Positions 26,872-38,515 of a DNA stretch of 64,000 bases are shown one piece after another. Under the pieces are notes generated by a model, which was not told where the DNA came from, made no database searches, and worked only from the letters and a program-made list of their open reading frames with translations. The translations under genes and the position numbers were made by a program. This DNA is from Excoecaria cochinchinensis (Eukaryota; Streptophyta; Magnoliopsida; Malpighiales; Euphorbiaceae), in assembly GCA_947683425.1 (NCBI GenBank), contig CANTUQ010000018.1, positions 888,501 to 952,500 on the forward strand, written 5' to 3'. Positions within the stretch are counted from its first letter, which is position 1; each line of letters opens with the position of its first letter.

Positions 26872-29274
26872 TGTGACACGCATCGAATCCCGTGGGGCCC
26901 CAAATTGACCCGCTTTGCGAGTATTCGAGAGAGGTTCATAAGACTCATAAGAGATTACAAGGGCATCTATTTTGGGCAACAAGGAGGTGTTTTGGAGTTA
27001 CCACCCAATAAAATATTGGGAAAGGTCGTCCAGCCTCATTGAGCCTAAGACAGCACAGGTGTGTCTATTTTGGGCAAACAGAGATATTCTAGAATCCTCC
27101 TTCCAATAGGACATTGGAAAGATTCATCTAACCTTGTGAATCCTAAGATGATGCATGTTCATTTATTTTGGGCAGGCCAGAAATATTTTGGAATTCCCAC
27201 CCCAATAGAACATTGGGATGGTTCGTCTAACCTCTTGGAGCCTAGGATAATGCAACTTGGGCTTATTTTGGGCAACAAGAGATATATTGGAATTCCCTTT
27301 GCAATAAAACATTAGAAAGGTTCATCTAACCTTGTTGAGCCTAAGACTAGAGATGGTTCGGGACTTCCCATTTATTCATACATTGATTGAATTATAATTG
27401 AGTTTTGAATTTAATCTTTCAGCCCATTTTCTCATTCAGTTCAATGCAATAATTAAACATCAGATCAATCGTATAATGAAAGCATTAAATAAAGTAAGCT
27501 CAAAATAAAGTAAATCAATAATACAATAGCTTACAAAAAAACTAGGGACGGAATACAATCCCCATTGAAAATGATCAAAAAAGGGAAACATACACAAAGC
27601 AGGATATTCAATTAAGGATGAAGACATTGGTGTTCGCATGCATGTTTAGAGAAAAACAATATTAAAATATCTATTTTATTTGGACAAAAAATCAGGACAT
27701 TGGTCCTATTTTATTTAGGAAAATCCCATTTATTTGTAGAAATCTTTAGCCATTTTTACATTAGCAAGCTCAAAATAATATTTACAATAAACTGGAGATA
27801 AAAATAAACTATAAAGAAATAGGGTAAAGAAAATAAACCAAATTGGTGTTCCTGGATCATCCTAGCGGGCTCCCCTTCTCAGTACTCCATATTTAGTAGT
27901 AATAAATAAACTCACAAGAAAAACAAATAACACGTAAGAGGGAGAATGAAATAAAATAATGAAAATAAAAGGAAATATCAGAGATAAAATAAATAAATAA
28001 ATAATATATATAAATATCTACATGTCGATAAAATGATTGTTAATAAATAAAATAAAAGAAAATAAAGGAAAAGTAGGATTGAACCCAGAATATTTACCCT
28101 CAGAATTCGAATTCAGTGGAGGGAAAAAGATGATTGATTTCCTTACTTTGATCCGCAAAATTAGAATTTAAAATAATAAAAATTTGAGTTTTATTTCAAG
28201 AAAGAAAACTTACTTAAAAAATAATGGAAGAAAATAAAAATTTTCAAGAGTAAAGAATTATTTTCCTTGTCTTAAGAATGACTTTTTTTATCAAAAATTT
28301 ATTTTTAAAACCTTAAGAAATTTTTTTGAAGAAGAAAACTCAAGAGTAAGAAAATGTAGAAAAAATTCCTTCGAAGAAGAAGAAATGAAAAAAAATCCGA
28401 ATTCTTTTCTCGATTCTCAGTATGTTATTAATAAGCTAACTGAGGATAAGGATAAAAAATTAAAATCTTTTTAAAATTCAAATTAAAAATTCAAATCATT
28501 TTAAAATTTAAATTAAAAATTCAAATCTTTTTAAAATTTAAATTATCCTTAAAGATAGATATCAAATCATTTTCAATTCAAATTAGATTTTAGAAAATAA
28601 AAACTAATCTTTTTGAATTTAAATTAGATTTGGATATAAAATCAAATTATTTTGAATTCAAATTAAAATTTATAAGATAAAATGAAATCTTTGATATTTA
28701 TTTTAAGGATAAAAAAATAAAAAATAAAATAAATAATAAAATAAAAAATAATTTATCGCCTATATTAGTTTAAAAAATTAAAATATCATGAAAATATCAA
28801 AAAAAGGGATAAAAAATCAATTTTTACACAAAAATCGATTTTCGGCCAAAAAAACACGTTTGCGGCAGCGCAGGGGGCAACCGACGCCCGCAGGGGGTGA
28901 CCGACGGTTGCGCGGGTGCAGGGCCATCGACTTCTCGCCCGTCGTGCGTGCAGTGCAGCGCAGGGCCAAGTGCCCCAGCGGCCAGAGCGCACTGGCGCAC
29001 AACGGAGATCCCCCCTCACACGCTGGCTGCCGCAAACAACCAAAAATAATTTTTTTTAAGGAGACAATTTTGACTAAAATACTATAATTTCCAAACTCCT
29101 TTTTTATTTTTATTTTTAGTTTTAGTTTTTATATTTTATATTTTTTATTTCTTATTTCTAAAAAGCAAATTAGACAAGGAAATCATCACTTTCTACCTTT
29201 TTGTCTATGAACAGGCGTTAATTTCATCATTGGGTCACCTCTGATCTGGGTTACCTCAGGACCCAGTGTCTACA
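26872..29274 (-). mobile_element. 3' LTR of element alpha (2403 bp)
   Basis: TGTGACACGC at 26872 to GTGTCTACA at 29274. The minus-strand flank reads CCAAAATTGGGCACAAC just before the LTR start, the expected PPT side. The middle part ('CTGGATCATCCTAGCGGG') matches 42416-43870 and 49802-51774, not the beta LTR, so it pairs with those as alpha. A GC-rich island lies at 28860-29035 within otherwise AT-rich sequence. ORFs over the island are by-products of its composition. Confidence 0.8.
28860..29035. repeat. GC-rich island in alpha 3' LTR
   Basis: About 175 bp very rich in CG and GCGC words, in an LTR that is otherwise strongly AT-rich. Homologous islands lie at 42000-42170 and 49375-49560 (beta) and, split by an insertion, at 51661-51774 plus 60665-60730 (alpha). 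Confidence 0.85.
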
Positions 29275-32223
29275 GTTGTGCCCAATTTTGGGGAAGCTAG
29301 TGCATGGGTTCCTAGGTGAGCCAAAATTCAGAGAAAAAGGAAAGAAGTGCGTACCTGAGGCAGTCCTTACCTTTCGCCATGCTATGGCTTATGATTGTGC
29401 TGGGTATGATTAACATCAGCTTGTTGACGTGTTAAGCTACGCTTTGGGTGGCTAATTGATGTCGTATTGTTGGCGTGTTACATTCCCGTTAAGTTAATGT
29501 CGGATAGACGCCCAATGAAGGACGGTTAGTTGTTCCCCAAAGAACGGTTGGTCCCTAGAGGATTTTAGCTAATCTGTTGATTAGTGCCTCTAAGAGGTCT
29601 TTGGATGTTTTGCCTCTTAATAGGACTTGGAGATTTGCCTCTTAAAAGGATTTTGGAGATTTGCCTCTTAAGAGGACTTGGAGATTCTGTCTCTTAAGAG
29701 GACTTGGAGATTCTGTCTCTTATGAGGACTTGGAGATTTGCCTCTTAAGAGGATTTTAGAGATTTGCCTCTTAAGAGGACTTAGAGATTATGCCTCTTAA
29801 GAGGACTTGGAGAATTACCTCTTAAGCGGACTAAAAGATTTGCCTCTTACGAGGACTTTGGAGATTTGCCTCTTAAGAAAACTTTGGAGATTCGCCTCAT
29901 AATAGGACTTGGAGATTTACCTCTTAAGAGGACTTGGAGAATTGCCCCCTTGCCTCTTAAGAGGACTTGGAGATTTGCCTCTTAAGAGGACTTAAAGATT
30001 TGCCTCTTAAGAGGACTTCGAGATTTGCCTCTTAAGAGGACTTCGAGATTTGCCTCTTAAGAGGACTTGAAGATTTGCCTCTTAAGAGGACTTTGAAGGA
30101 TTTGCCTCTGAAGAGGACTTGAAGATTTGCCTCTTAAGAGGGCTTGGCAAATTGCCTCTTAAGAGGACTTTGAAGGATTTGCCTCTTAAGAGGACTTGGA
30201 GATTTGCCTCTTAAGAGGACTTTAAAGGACTTGCCTCTTAAGAGGACTTAGGGATTATATTCGAACCTATGTAGATGTCATCTTGACTTAGTTGTCCAGC
30301 ACGGGTGAGTGCTAATGTTGAGCTGAAGTTGTGCTTGACCAGCTTTTGTGCGTGTGGTCTTTATTTGGACTTTTCCTACAAAGTTGTGTGTATAGGAATA
30401 CGTACAAAAGCTTGTGTGTGCGTGTGAAAAGTTATATACAGATGTTAGCAGAAGAATTGTATGACATGAAATGCATGCAAAAATGAATACACCGTGTCCT
30501 GAGTGGTTAAGGGTCCATTGAGGGTACGACTTGGCTACTCACATTGTCTAATGGCTCCAAAGATCTAGATAAGTGTCGTCTTGGCTTAAGAAATTTTCAA
30601 AGAGAGCCGAATCGTGTGCATCCTTGCCCCCAGGTCAATGATCATATGCCTTTTGCCATGCATCGTGCAACATCTTGCCCCCAGGATTCTGACTCATGTC
30701 CTGAATTATGCATTATCTACCTAAAGAAAGATCATTCAAAGTAATGCCGCCTTATCACTCCAGGCATCAGAAATCATTCGTTAAAGGTAGTGCACCCCTT
30801 GTGGATTTTCACACTAGCTTTTCTTCGTGGGAAATGCGTCCCTTTGGGGATTTTCACATAACTATGTGCCTTACTTTTGCCTGGAATGGACCCAACCCAA
30901 TCCAGCAGCTTTTATTCATTTTATTTTTTGTAGGGAAAATTGCCTGTTTTAAGGTTTTCACCCTGCCCTTTTGCCTAACTTTTGCTTAGAGAGCCAGTTA
31001 CAGTTTTCATCTCTAATGGCCTTTCTTTTTGTCTAGCGGCTATATAGATTTTGATTTTTTTCATGAAAGTGTTGTATGATTAGCTCAAGACAATGACGAG
31101 CAAGTAAGCTGAAACGTCATGATGATGATAGCAATGGAGGCCGTATGGGAAAAGAGAAACAATGTGCTACTTTTTATGATAGAACTTAAACAATTTTGAG
31201 TATGCGAGATAAAGTGCTCTGTCTATATTAATATATTATGGCATAAATGAGTATGGTCTAGCCCGATTTCATCACACATGATCATCATTTGGCATTAATC
31301 TTAAAAATATAAAACCCTATCTAATTTCGAGATGGATCCCAAAAACATCAAACTCCTGTTATCAATCAACCCTCTCGAGTTTTCATGATTGAACATTTTC
31401 TCTTTGCCCATAATTTTTGCACAAGATGCCTTCTCGGTTTTCACCTTGATGGGGCACCCAATTTTAGCGAGGTCGCCTTTTTCTATTTTCGACCCGCGAG
31501 GTGTTTATTATTTTGTTTCCTCTTTTTTTGTTTTTTTAGCCTTTGCCATGGAACCTCCCTTAGTCTGTCAGCACTTATTGGTTTCTTTGAACTTACTTCC
31601 ATCCTCGTTAGTCGGGAAGGCTGTTTCTTCTAAGAATGCCTCTTTTTTAGCACCAAAGGCTTCATCTTGACCATTGTGCAAACTGGCTGAAATGGTCAGT
31701 TCTCTATTTGGAACTTGAATATGAAATCTTACATCTTGCTTTTGTCGGCTTTGGTGGCTCAATTTCTGAAGTAGCCTTTAATAGTTGACATTGAGTTATA
31801 CGTTAACCTCAGATGGTTTAGGATAAAACTGTGATTTGTTTTTGGCTTTTTTGTAAAGTTAATGAGCTCTCCTTGTAAGTTTAGCTATAAGTGTCCATTC
31901 CTTACTCATCTCGATCCCAGATGGTTAAAGGTCAATCTTGATTGGCTTTATAGTAAGTCTGTCCAATGGCTGGGAGGGAAGGAATTCTAAGGCTTAGCTC
32001 TAATGAGTAATTTCATGTGAAAGCCTAGAGTTTCATTTGTCTAAGCCCTTTAATGATCAGAGTTTGACTTTATTAGGTTGCATCGTATGCGTCCTAGACT
32101 TTGAGGAAGAAAAGGAATGGCTTTTAAAATTTTGCTCGTCGTCATGTTGGCATATTGAAGCAGCACTGTCCCAACAATGCCCTTGTCAATTTTTAGCATA
32201 TCATTCCAGGTCCATGCAAAGGC
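29275..32223 (-). mobile_element. 3' region of element alpha (non-coding)
   Basis: The sequence next to the 3' LTR begins with the same wording as R1's 3' region (compare 25683 and 29275), including GATTAACATCAGCTTGTTG at about 29410, then diverges into a 25-bp minisatellite. From 30250 to 32223 it is non-repetitive sequence with phrases such as TTGCCCCCAGG repeated twice. ORFs here (66-93 codons) show no recognisable domain and I do not call them genes. It is interrupted by a solo LTR at 32224. Confidence 0.6.
29584..30250. repeat. 25-bp minisatellite, about 26 units
   Basis: The unit GACTTGGAGATTTGCCTCTT plus AAGAG carries a perfect palindromic core, CCTCTTAAGAGG. Units vary by 1-3 bp. There are no unique spacers, so this is not a CRISPR array. 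It occupies the place that R1 fills with the 195-bp higher-order repeat. Confidence 0.95.
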
Positions 32224-35200
32224 TGTAACACCCCTTACCCGTACATAGTAAATCATACCGTGAACCGGTGGTTTACGACGACGGTCAAGGGCATTACCAA
32301 AACAAAGATGTAAAACTTATAAACATTTAAGCTAAAATATGAGTTATAAAATTTCTTTTATTTTCAAAAACACATTATAGTTAATTATAAATTCATTATA
32401 CAATCACAATATAAAGTATATTTTTTTCAGAATTTACTATAGATAGATTATTTACATAACCAAATTCACTTTTACAAAACTTATAACTTAAAATTACAAA
32501 TCTTGCATACATTATCAAGACTATATAAATTCTACCCTAAAATTTCTTCATAAGCTTGCATTGGCCTGGACTGCTGCGGAAAGACTCTCAAAAGACCCGA
32601 TCAATAGTACCTACATGGATTAAAATAAAATCCGTGCTAAGCATAAAGCTTAGTGGGAAACACATAAATATGGACAACCACTAAGAATGGCCGTCAGTTA
32701 ATTTCAAAGAAAAGCATAATATAGAAAATATAATCATATCAAGAATAATAAATTAGATATTTTCAAGGAGGTCATCATCATAACCACTTACTTCGCATAT
32801 CAACTTTAACAAGTCACCTATACATTATCACAATTTTTCACATCGCATTCATGTCACTTTGTTCACTTATTCACATTCCTTTCGGTTTCCGAAATTCGTA
32901 TCACACATCTTGTTTAGCAGATGCCTTACCATGTAATTTATCCAATTAATAAGGCATTTAGGTTGCAATAATAAAATACAAACTTTCATACACGTTTTCA
33001 CTTATATTTATCAATTCATAACTTATTGTTTGATTAACATACTCTTGTTCATTTAATGCCTGCTAAGTCAAAGGGGTGGATAACGAGTAACACATAGATA
33101 CCCAGAGGTACCAACAATACTTTCTTAACGCATGGATACCCGAAGGTATCAAAATCATTCTTTTCTTTTTGTTTCAAAAACATTTTCACATGGGATCTTA
33201 AACAAGATCCAAGACAGAGGGATCACGAAGATCCAATCGGGGGACTTGATCAGGGTCTAAATCATAAAGGCTACAGCTACAGAGACTCTATTAGGCATGC
33301 CTAACTATCCATGACTTGACTAACGCAGGCTAACACATACTTGTTTCCTTTAATGACGTACATGTTATATTTTCATACTTTTCATAAATACATACACTTA
33401 TTATAGTCATATAACAATCCTACGCATCATTCGTTCATAAACTAAAGCAATGGCTCATATAAAATATAACAAACCATACTTTAATTACAATTACATTTTA
33501 ATTTTTAATACTTGCTTAACAATTTATTTCAACTGTAGTTTATATGGTATATCATATCTTAGTTTATACAATATGTCATATGTAAAACACAAGTCACAAC
33601 TCAGGTCCAAAAGCTCAAACAACATACATTTATAGCATAGGAAAGAGTCGCGCTCGCGACAGACAACTAGATGGCCTCTATAGCGCTTGCGACACTAGTC
33701 GCGCTCGCGATAGAGTCAAGCATCCCACTCCTGTTATTCTTAATTAAATGAACTTCACATAAAAACATATTTATTCTTATAATGTCCCTAAATAATTTCA
33801 TAAACATTACTCTCCCAACGTCATGCATTAAAATCGAGAACCTCAATATAAGTATCTCAGACTATTCAAGTTATTAAGAATCATTCATTATTTAGACAAT
33901 TATATAAATACCATTTGAGATACGAAAGATTCATTTCATTTTCAGTTTATGACGCGCCTAAAACAATCATTTACTTCAAACTTAATGTCATATACAAATT
34001 AACAATCATTTACTTCAAACTTAATGTCATATACCAATTTTAAACCATAAATAAGTCTACACGAGACTTAAATCATTAATAGCTCAATAATGTTTATAAA
34101 TCTTCTCATACATGCCACATTTATTTCTAACAAGCACCAAGGCATTAACCGAGTTCAGCTGATACATTATCTTTTATGTCCGAATAAATTTCTATGCTTT
34201 GGTTCGGACTTGGAAGGACATTCCAAGCTTCTTACGTATCTCAAAGAATTGGGAATCAGAACCTCATTGTTCTACAAGTTCAAAATAAAGATTGTAGAAT
34301 TTTGCTTCAAATCACCTAATATACTATAATTATGTCAAGGTTGGACGAATTCGAAAGTGTTCGACTCATTAAACCTTTAAATATCTTAGTCCAAATTCTT
34401 ATTCAAAACCCTAGTCACTTGTATTCCTAAGCTGTAACCATTTAATTATGCTTTACAAAACTCTAAACATGTGTTTGATAAGTTCCAAAAAGTCCCGGTG
34501 AAGTTCGGGTGCGTTTCAGGAGGAAAAACACGCAAAATATGCAAAACAGGGGAGGTTCACGGTGGCAACCACTTGGTTGTGAAAGTGAGGTCAAAAAATA
34601 AGCATTTTTCCTTCTTTGGGCATTGGTCATGGTGGCAACCATTTTGGTTGTGACCGCGACATACCCAAAAATAGCAAAACAGAAGCAAAAAGTCAGGACT
34701 GCTTTCCACTCCAAATTGCAACATCCTAAACCGATCTCTAAACCTAATTTTTAGAAAAATTCTCCTTCTTAACAAATGATCCTTAGGATGTTATCGTTCA
34801 TATAGAACAAATTTCAGGTCATTTTGGTAGCTAAATCTCCAGATATGATCAAAATAATCTATACTGCTCCCCTAAACCCGGCCAGAGAAGATACCTCCAA
34901 TTCATGACCACTTTTGGGATACTTAGAGTAAAAATTAGCTCAAGATTATTTCCTATACATTTGTAGGAATATTTCTTAGCTTTCAAACGGTACTAGTTGT
35001 ATACCATTTGGAGTTCTAAAACTCAAAATACAACCTAATGACCGTAGAAGGGTCAAGTGTGTTCTAACACAGTTTCCACCCAAAATCCTATTCACATGCA
35101 TCATTTAACAATTTAAACCAACACTCACTACCATCATCATATATCATCATTAACACATTAAAGTAACTTATATAACACATGAATATACTCAAACCCATTT

Positions 35201-36055
35201 ACAAATAAAGAGTTTCCAAACCTCTTTTCCTTTGCTCCCTAATTGCTCCAATAGCTACACAACCTCTATTCTTTCAGACTCTTTCTTTAGCTCTCTTGTT
35301 TCCTCCAACAAAATCAACCCAAAATTCAGAATTCCTCTTAAGGTTACACATAACTCTATTCATACTTAAAGAGAAGAGGAGAGGAAGAGGGAAAAACCAA
35401 GCACTTACCTTTCCCAATCAAATCTTGCATCCAATTACTTGAAACATGGAAAATCCACCTTTAGCCCCCAATTGTTAGATTTGGCGTGAGGAAGGAAGAG
35501 AAGAGGTTGTCCCTCTCTTTTCCCCTCACTTACCCGGCCAAAAATGGCCTAAATGAAGTCAAAAAGGTTTAATTAAAGCCATTAGTTCAATCCCTATCCC
35601 AAGTGCCACATGTCACACTTTTATTGGTCCCATAATGATTTTTTTTGTGTCAAACTCATCTTTTAGTCTCTTATCTTACTTCCTTTCCCTCAATTAGCAT
35701 TAAAATTTTCTATTATATACATTGGCCCACATAATTTAACTAATTCAATAAATTTAATTCATAATTACAAAATGACCAAAATACCCTTACCTTATACAAA
35801 TAAAACCAATCACGTTCTTTACTACAATTAATCACTTCCCTCATCCAATTAGACATTTTTAATCACCAAAATAATTCTTTTCACGTCATTTAAGGCACGA
35901 TGATATAATTGTCCAATTTACCGAAATTTGCCGAAACTTTCGAATTAATGACGGTTGTGTCCTTTTAACACTTCTGTCCCTATTTCAACCACATTCGGTT
36001 TCCGTTACACCTTAAACTTACCCTAATTTGACTAGGGTGTATTCGGGGTGTTACA
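32224..36055 (-). mobile_element. Solo LTR of the LARD-like family S1 (3832 bp)
   Basis: TGTAACACCCC at 32224 to GGGGTGTTACA at 36055, with a perfect 5-bp duplication AAGGC at 32219-32223 and 36056-36060. It is the reverse complement of the LTRs in 1-11459: the U5-side hairpin is at 32637-32653, the TTAGGCATGCCTAA palindrome at 33291-33304, and the TTCGGACTTGGAAGG phrase at about 34202 mirrors the one near 4840. CpG-rich dyads are at about 33646-33720 and a diverged pair at 34550-34680. No internal domain remains. Confidence 0.92.
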
Positions 36056-36060
36056 AAGGC

Positions 36061-36339
36061 CTTTTCTTTTTTTCTCCTTTTTTTATCTTATTATCTCTTA
36101 AAATTGTCCTCTCTTCAGGAGTTAATATCAGATGCCAACGAGATCTCAAGATTGAATGAGGCAGTATTCATTAAGTTAATATCAAATGTAAATGACTTGT
36201 GGTTGCGATCATGCATAGTGAAATCAAGAGAAATATAAGCAAAAAGTCATTAATATAATTAATGTAAACAATACTGAGTACATAAAGATTGAGAAGTTCA
36301 AAAATAAAATGAAAAGCACGTCTAATAGAAAGTCTTCTC
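36061..36339 (-). other. Alpha internal sequence, nothing recognised
   Basis: AT-rich non-coding sequence between the solo LTR insertion and the gag pseudogene. It probably marks the scar of the missing pol region. No motifs recognised. Confidence 0.4.
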
Positions 36340-37735
36340 TCCTACTTCTTGCTGTGTGGTAGCCACCTTCTAGGACTCTTTATTAGTGCCTTAAAATCCC
36401 TTTACGCCTTCATCTTTCAATTCTCCAGATCAACAATCTGTTTGCTGTCAATGAGGTCCTGGATTTGGTTTCTCGGTGTCCGATATTCATCAGTCTCATG
36501 CCCCATATGCTAATGGTAGGCACAGACTGATCCGCTGGATGATTGGGACGTCCCTGACTTCTGGCAGGTTTAGCAGGCATTGGCTGTAACTAACCATCTT
36601 TCATTAGCCTTTTAAGTACCCAGGATAATGATCTACCTAGGTTGGAATAATTCCTTTGGTTTATTCTGGTAACCGCTACATCCACTGTGTTCCTAGTTTG
36701 ATTTCCATTGTCGAGCCCTACTGACCTTCCTGCCCCCTGATTAACATAATTTCTCCAGGTATAATTGTCATTGCTGGCCTTCCTTGCTAGCTATTCTCCT
36801 TCAGCTTGTATGGCTATGTCTTTCAGGGACTCCCAGTCCTTCATCCCCTTTATCTTTAGTGCTTCTCTCAAGTATGGGCTAGCATTTCTGATGAATAACT
36901 TGATTTGATCTGGAGTGTCTAGCTTTCTCTTCATCTCTATCACTCGGTTCCTCCACCGAGTTAAGTACTCTTGGAATAATTCCCCTGACTTCTGTTGCAG
37001 CAGCTCTAAATCCTTTAAGGTCACCTCCATCCTTTTGCTGTAGTCATACTATCGGAGGAACTTCTTCGTCAATAGATCCTAATCCTCCTTGGTTCTTCTA
37101 TCTAGCCTATGGTACCAGTCCACCGTGAGGCCTGTCAAACTTAAACAGAATTATTCAATCTTCTTCTCCTTTGTCAGTGTCGTCCCCTTCATCACTAGGG
37201 AGTATTGCTTAATATGCGCGGTGGGGTCTGAGGTGTCATCAAACTTTGGAACATCCGACATCTTGAAATTCTGAGGGATTAAATCCTCTCCCTCCAGCTC
37301 CATATCCCTTTTCCCTTCATCAACAACCGAGACATCACCTCGAACTTCTCTACCATTTTTCTCTAAATAGCTTCTTCTATTTGGGATGCTTTCCCTCTAA
37401 CTGACATAGGCTCTTCATACTCATCCTCTTCAACATCATCCTCTATCCCGTGGGCTACCTCTCTTCTCTAGCCTCCTGATGTGGAAGCCCGCAAGTCCAC
37501 TGGCGGAGGGTGAATCTCCTCAGGTGGGTCTCCTCTAGCCTCTTCCCATTCATTTTGTCTTATAGGAGGGGCAGCTGGGTTTTGTGCATTAGGTTGGGCC
37601 ATTATCGCCATTATGGCCATCATTCTATTCTCAAACTCCTCCAACCTTCTTCCTACCTCTTCGACTATTACAGCCCGGGTGGCATTTGTTTCTCTTGGTG
37701 AATTAGCGATTTCACTATTTATAGAAAATTGAGAG
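36340..37735 (-). pseudogene. Ty3/gypsy (Tat-like) gag pseudogene of element alpha
   Basis: Minus-strand translation gives, in order, an N-terminal part ending MAQPNAQNPAAPPIRQNE, then FKMSDVPKFDDTSDPTAHIK, WYHRLDRRTKED, and the 79-codon open piece 36791-37030 with LQQKSGELFQEYLTRWRNRV. After that come more broken pieces ending CAYH.HMGHETDEYR and DLIDSKQIVD. These phrases are typical of the retrotransposon Gag domain plus the CxxH..GH type knuckle of Tat elements. At least seven in-frame stops interrupt it, several at codons that would be Trp or Gln. That pattern fits C-to-T decay of methylated DNA. Not functional. It shares the DLI..KQI phrase with the pseudogene at 14518-15253, so both derive from the same lineage. 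Confidence 0.85.
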
Positions 37736-38515
37736 GAGGTAGCGTGATTTCGGAAAGTGAGTCTGAATATTTTACCCTTTCTGGTAGCTCAAAGAACGAA
37801 TTCCTACGTAGCCGCCTGTGGGGACCTCTTGATCGATGGCTGCAAAACATCTCAGGTCAGGATGATGTATGAATGCCATAAAATGCATGATCGTGCTGTG
37901 CAACATCTACAACCACATGCAAGCAAATATACCCTTCAAACCTTGTTCTTCTCACACACGGGTTAATAGGGAGCCCGATGGACACGTATGATGCACGGTA
38001 AAAAGTCGACAGCATAACCTCTCCTAGCTAATGTACAAACGTATGAGTTTTGATCATTACTTATTCAGGCAGTCCGAATAAATCGAGATGGGCCTATCGG
38101 GGCATGAAAGCATTTGATTAGGTGACCAACCAATCTATCTGGGTTTTTCCAATATAAAATGATCCAGACAGCAAGCATGGTATTATGGTTCATACTACCT
38201 AGGGGAAGTATCTACTTTCATTACATGACCTTAGGCCAGGGCAATGATACTTTTGGGCTCCCCATGCATGATCCCTGCCAATGGCTCATCATGGGCATAG
38301 TGACCGGTCGGGTCATCATTTGATATGACACATGGTACTAGACTTGGGCTGATGATTACCCTTAACACTTCCCTACATTGAGTGAACGTAACGTCGTGCT
38401 TCGGGAATGTATTGAGGTTAAAAGAGGGACCAAACTAGCATAGATCTAAGGCTCTAATGATATGTAATGCAATTTCAAAAAAGGGTGAAATTTTAAATTT
38501 GAACTCAATTATATG
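37736..38515 (-). mobile_element. 5' leader of element alpha, copy 1
   Basis: Untranslated leader between gag and the PBS. From 38000 onward it is duplicated at 43871-44445 with only minor changes. It is cut at 38515 by a solo LTR insertion and resumes at 39883. No gene recognised; ORFs here are not shared in frame with the duplicate. Confidence 0.7.

Noticed and set aside
28786..29087. Arg/Ala-rich ORFs on both strands
   Set aside because: They exist only because the GC-rich LTR island lacks AT-rich stop codons; similar ORFs appear over the homologous islands at 41892-42212 and 49298-49649 in different frames.
29584..30250. CRISPR-like regularly spaced repeats
   Set aside because: The 25-bp units are directly adjacent, with no unique spacers, and sit inside a plant retrotransposon; it is a minisatellite.
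30544..31670. Several 66-93-codon ORFs in the alpha 3' region
   Set aside because: No domain, overlapping frames on the same strand, opposite to the element's orientation; probably chance.
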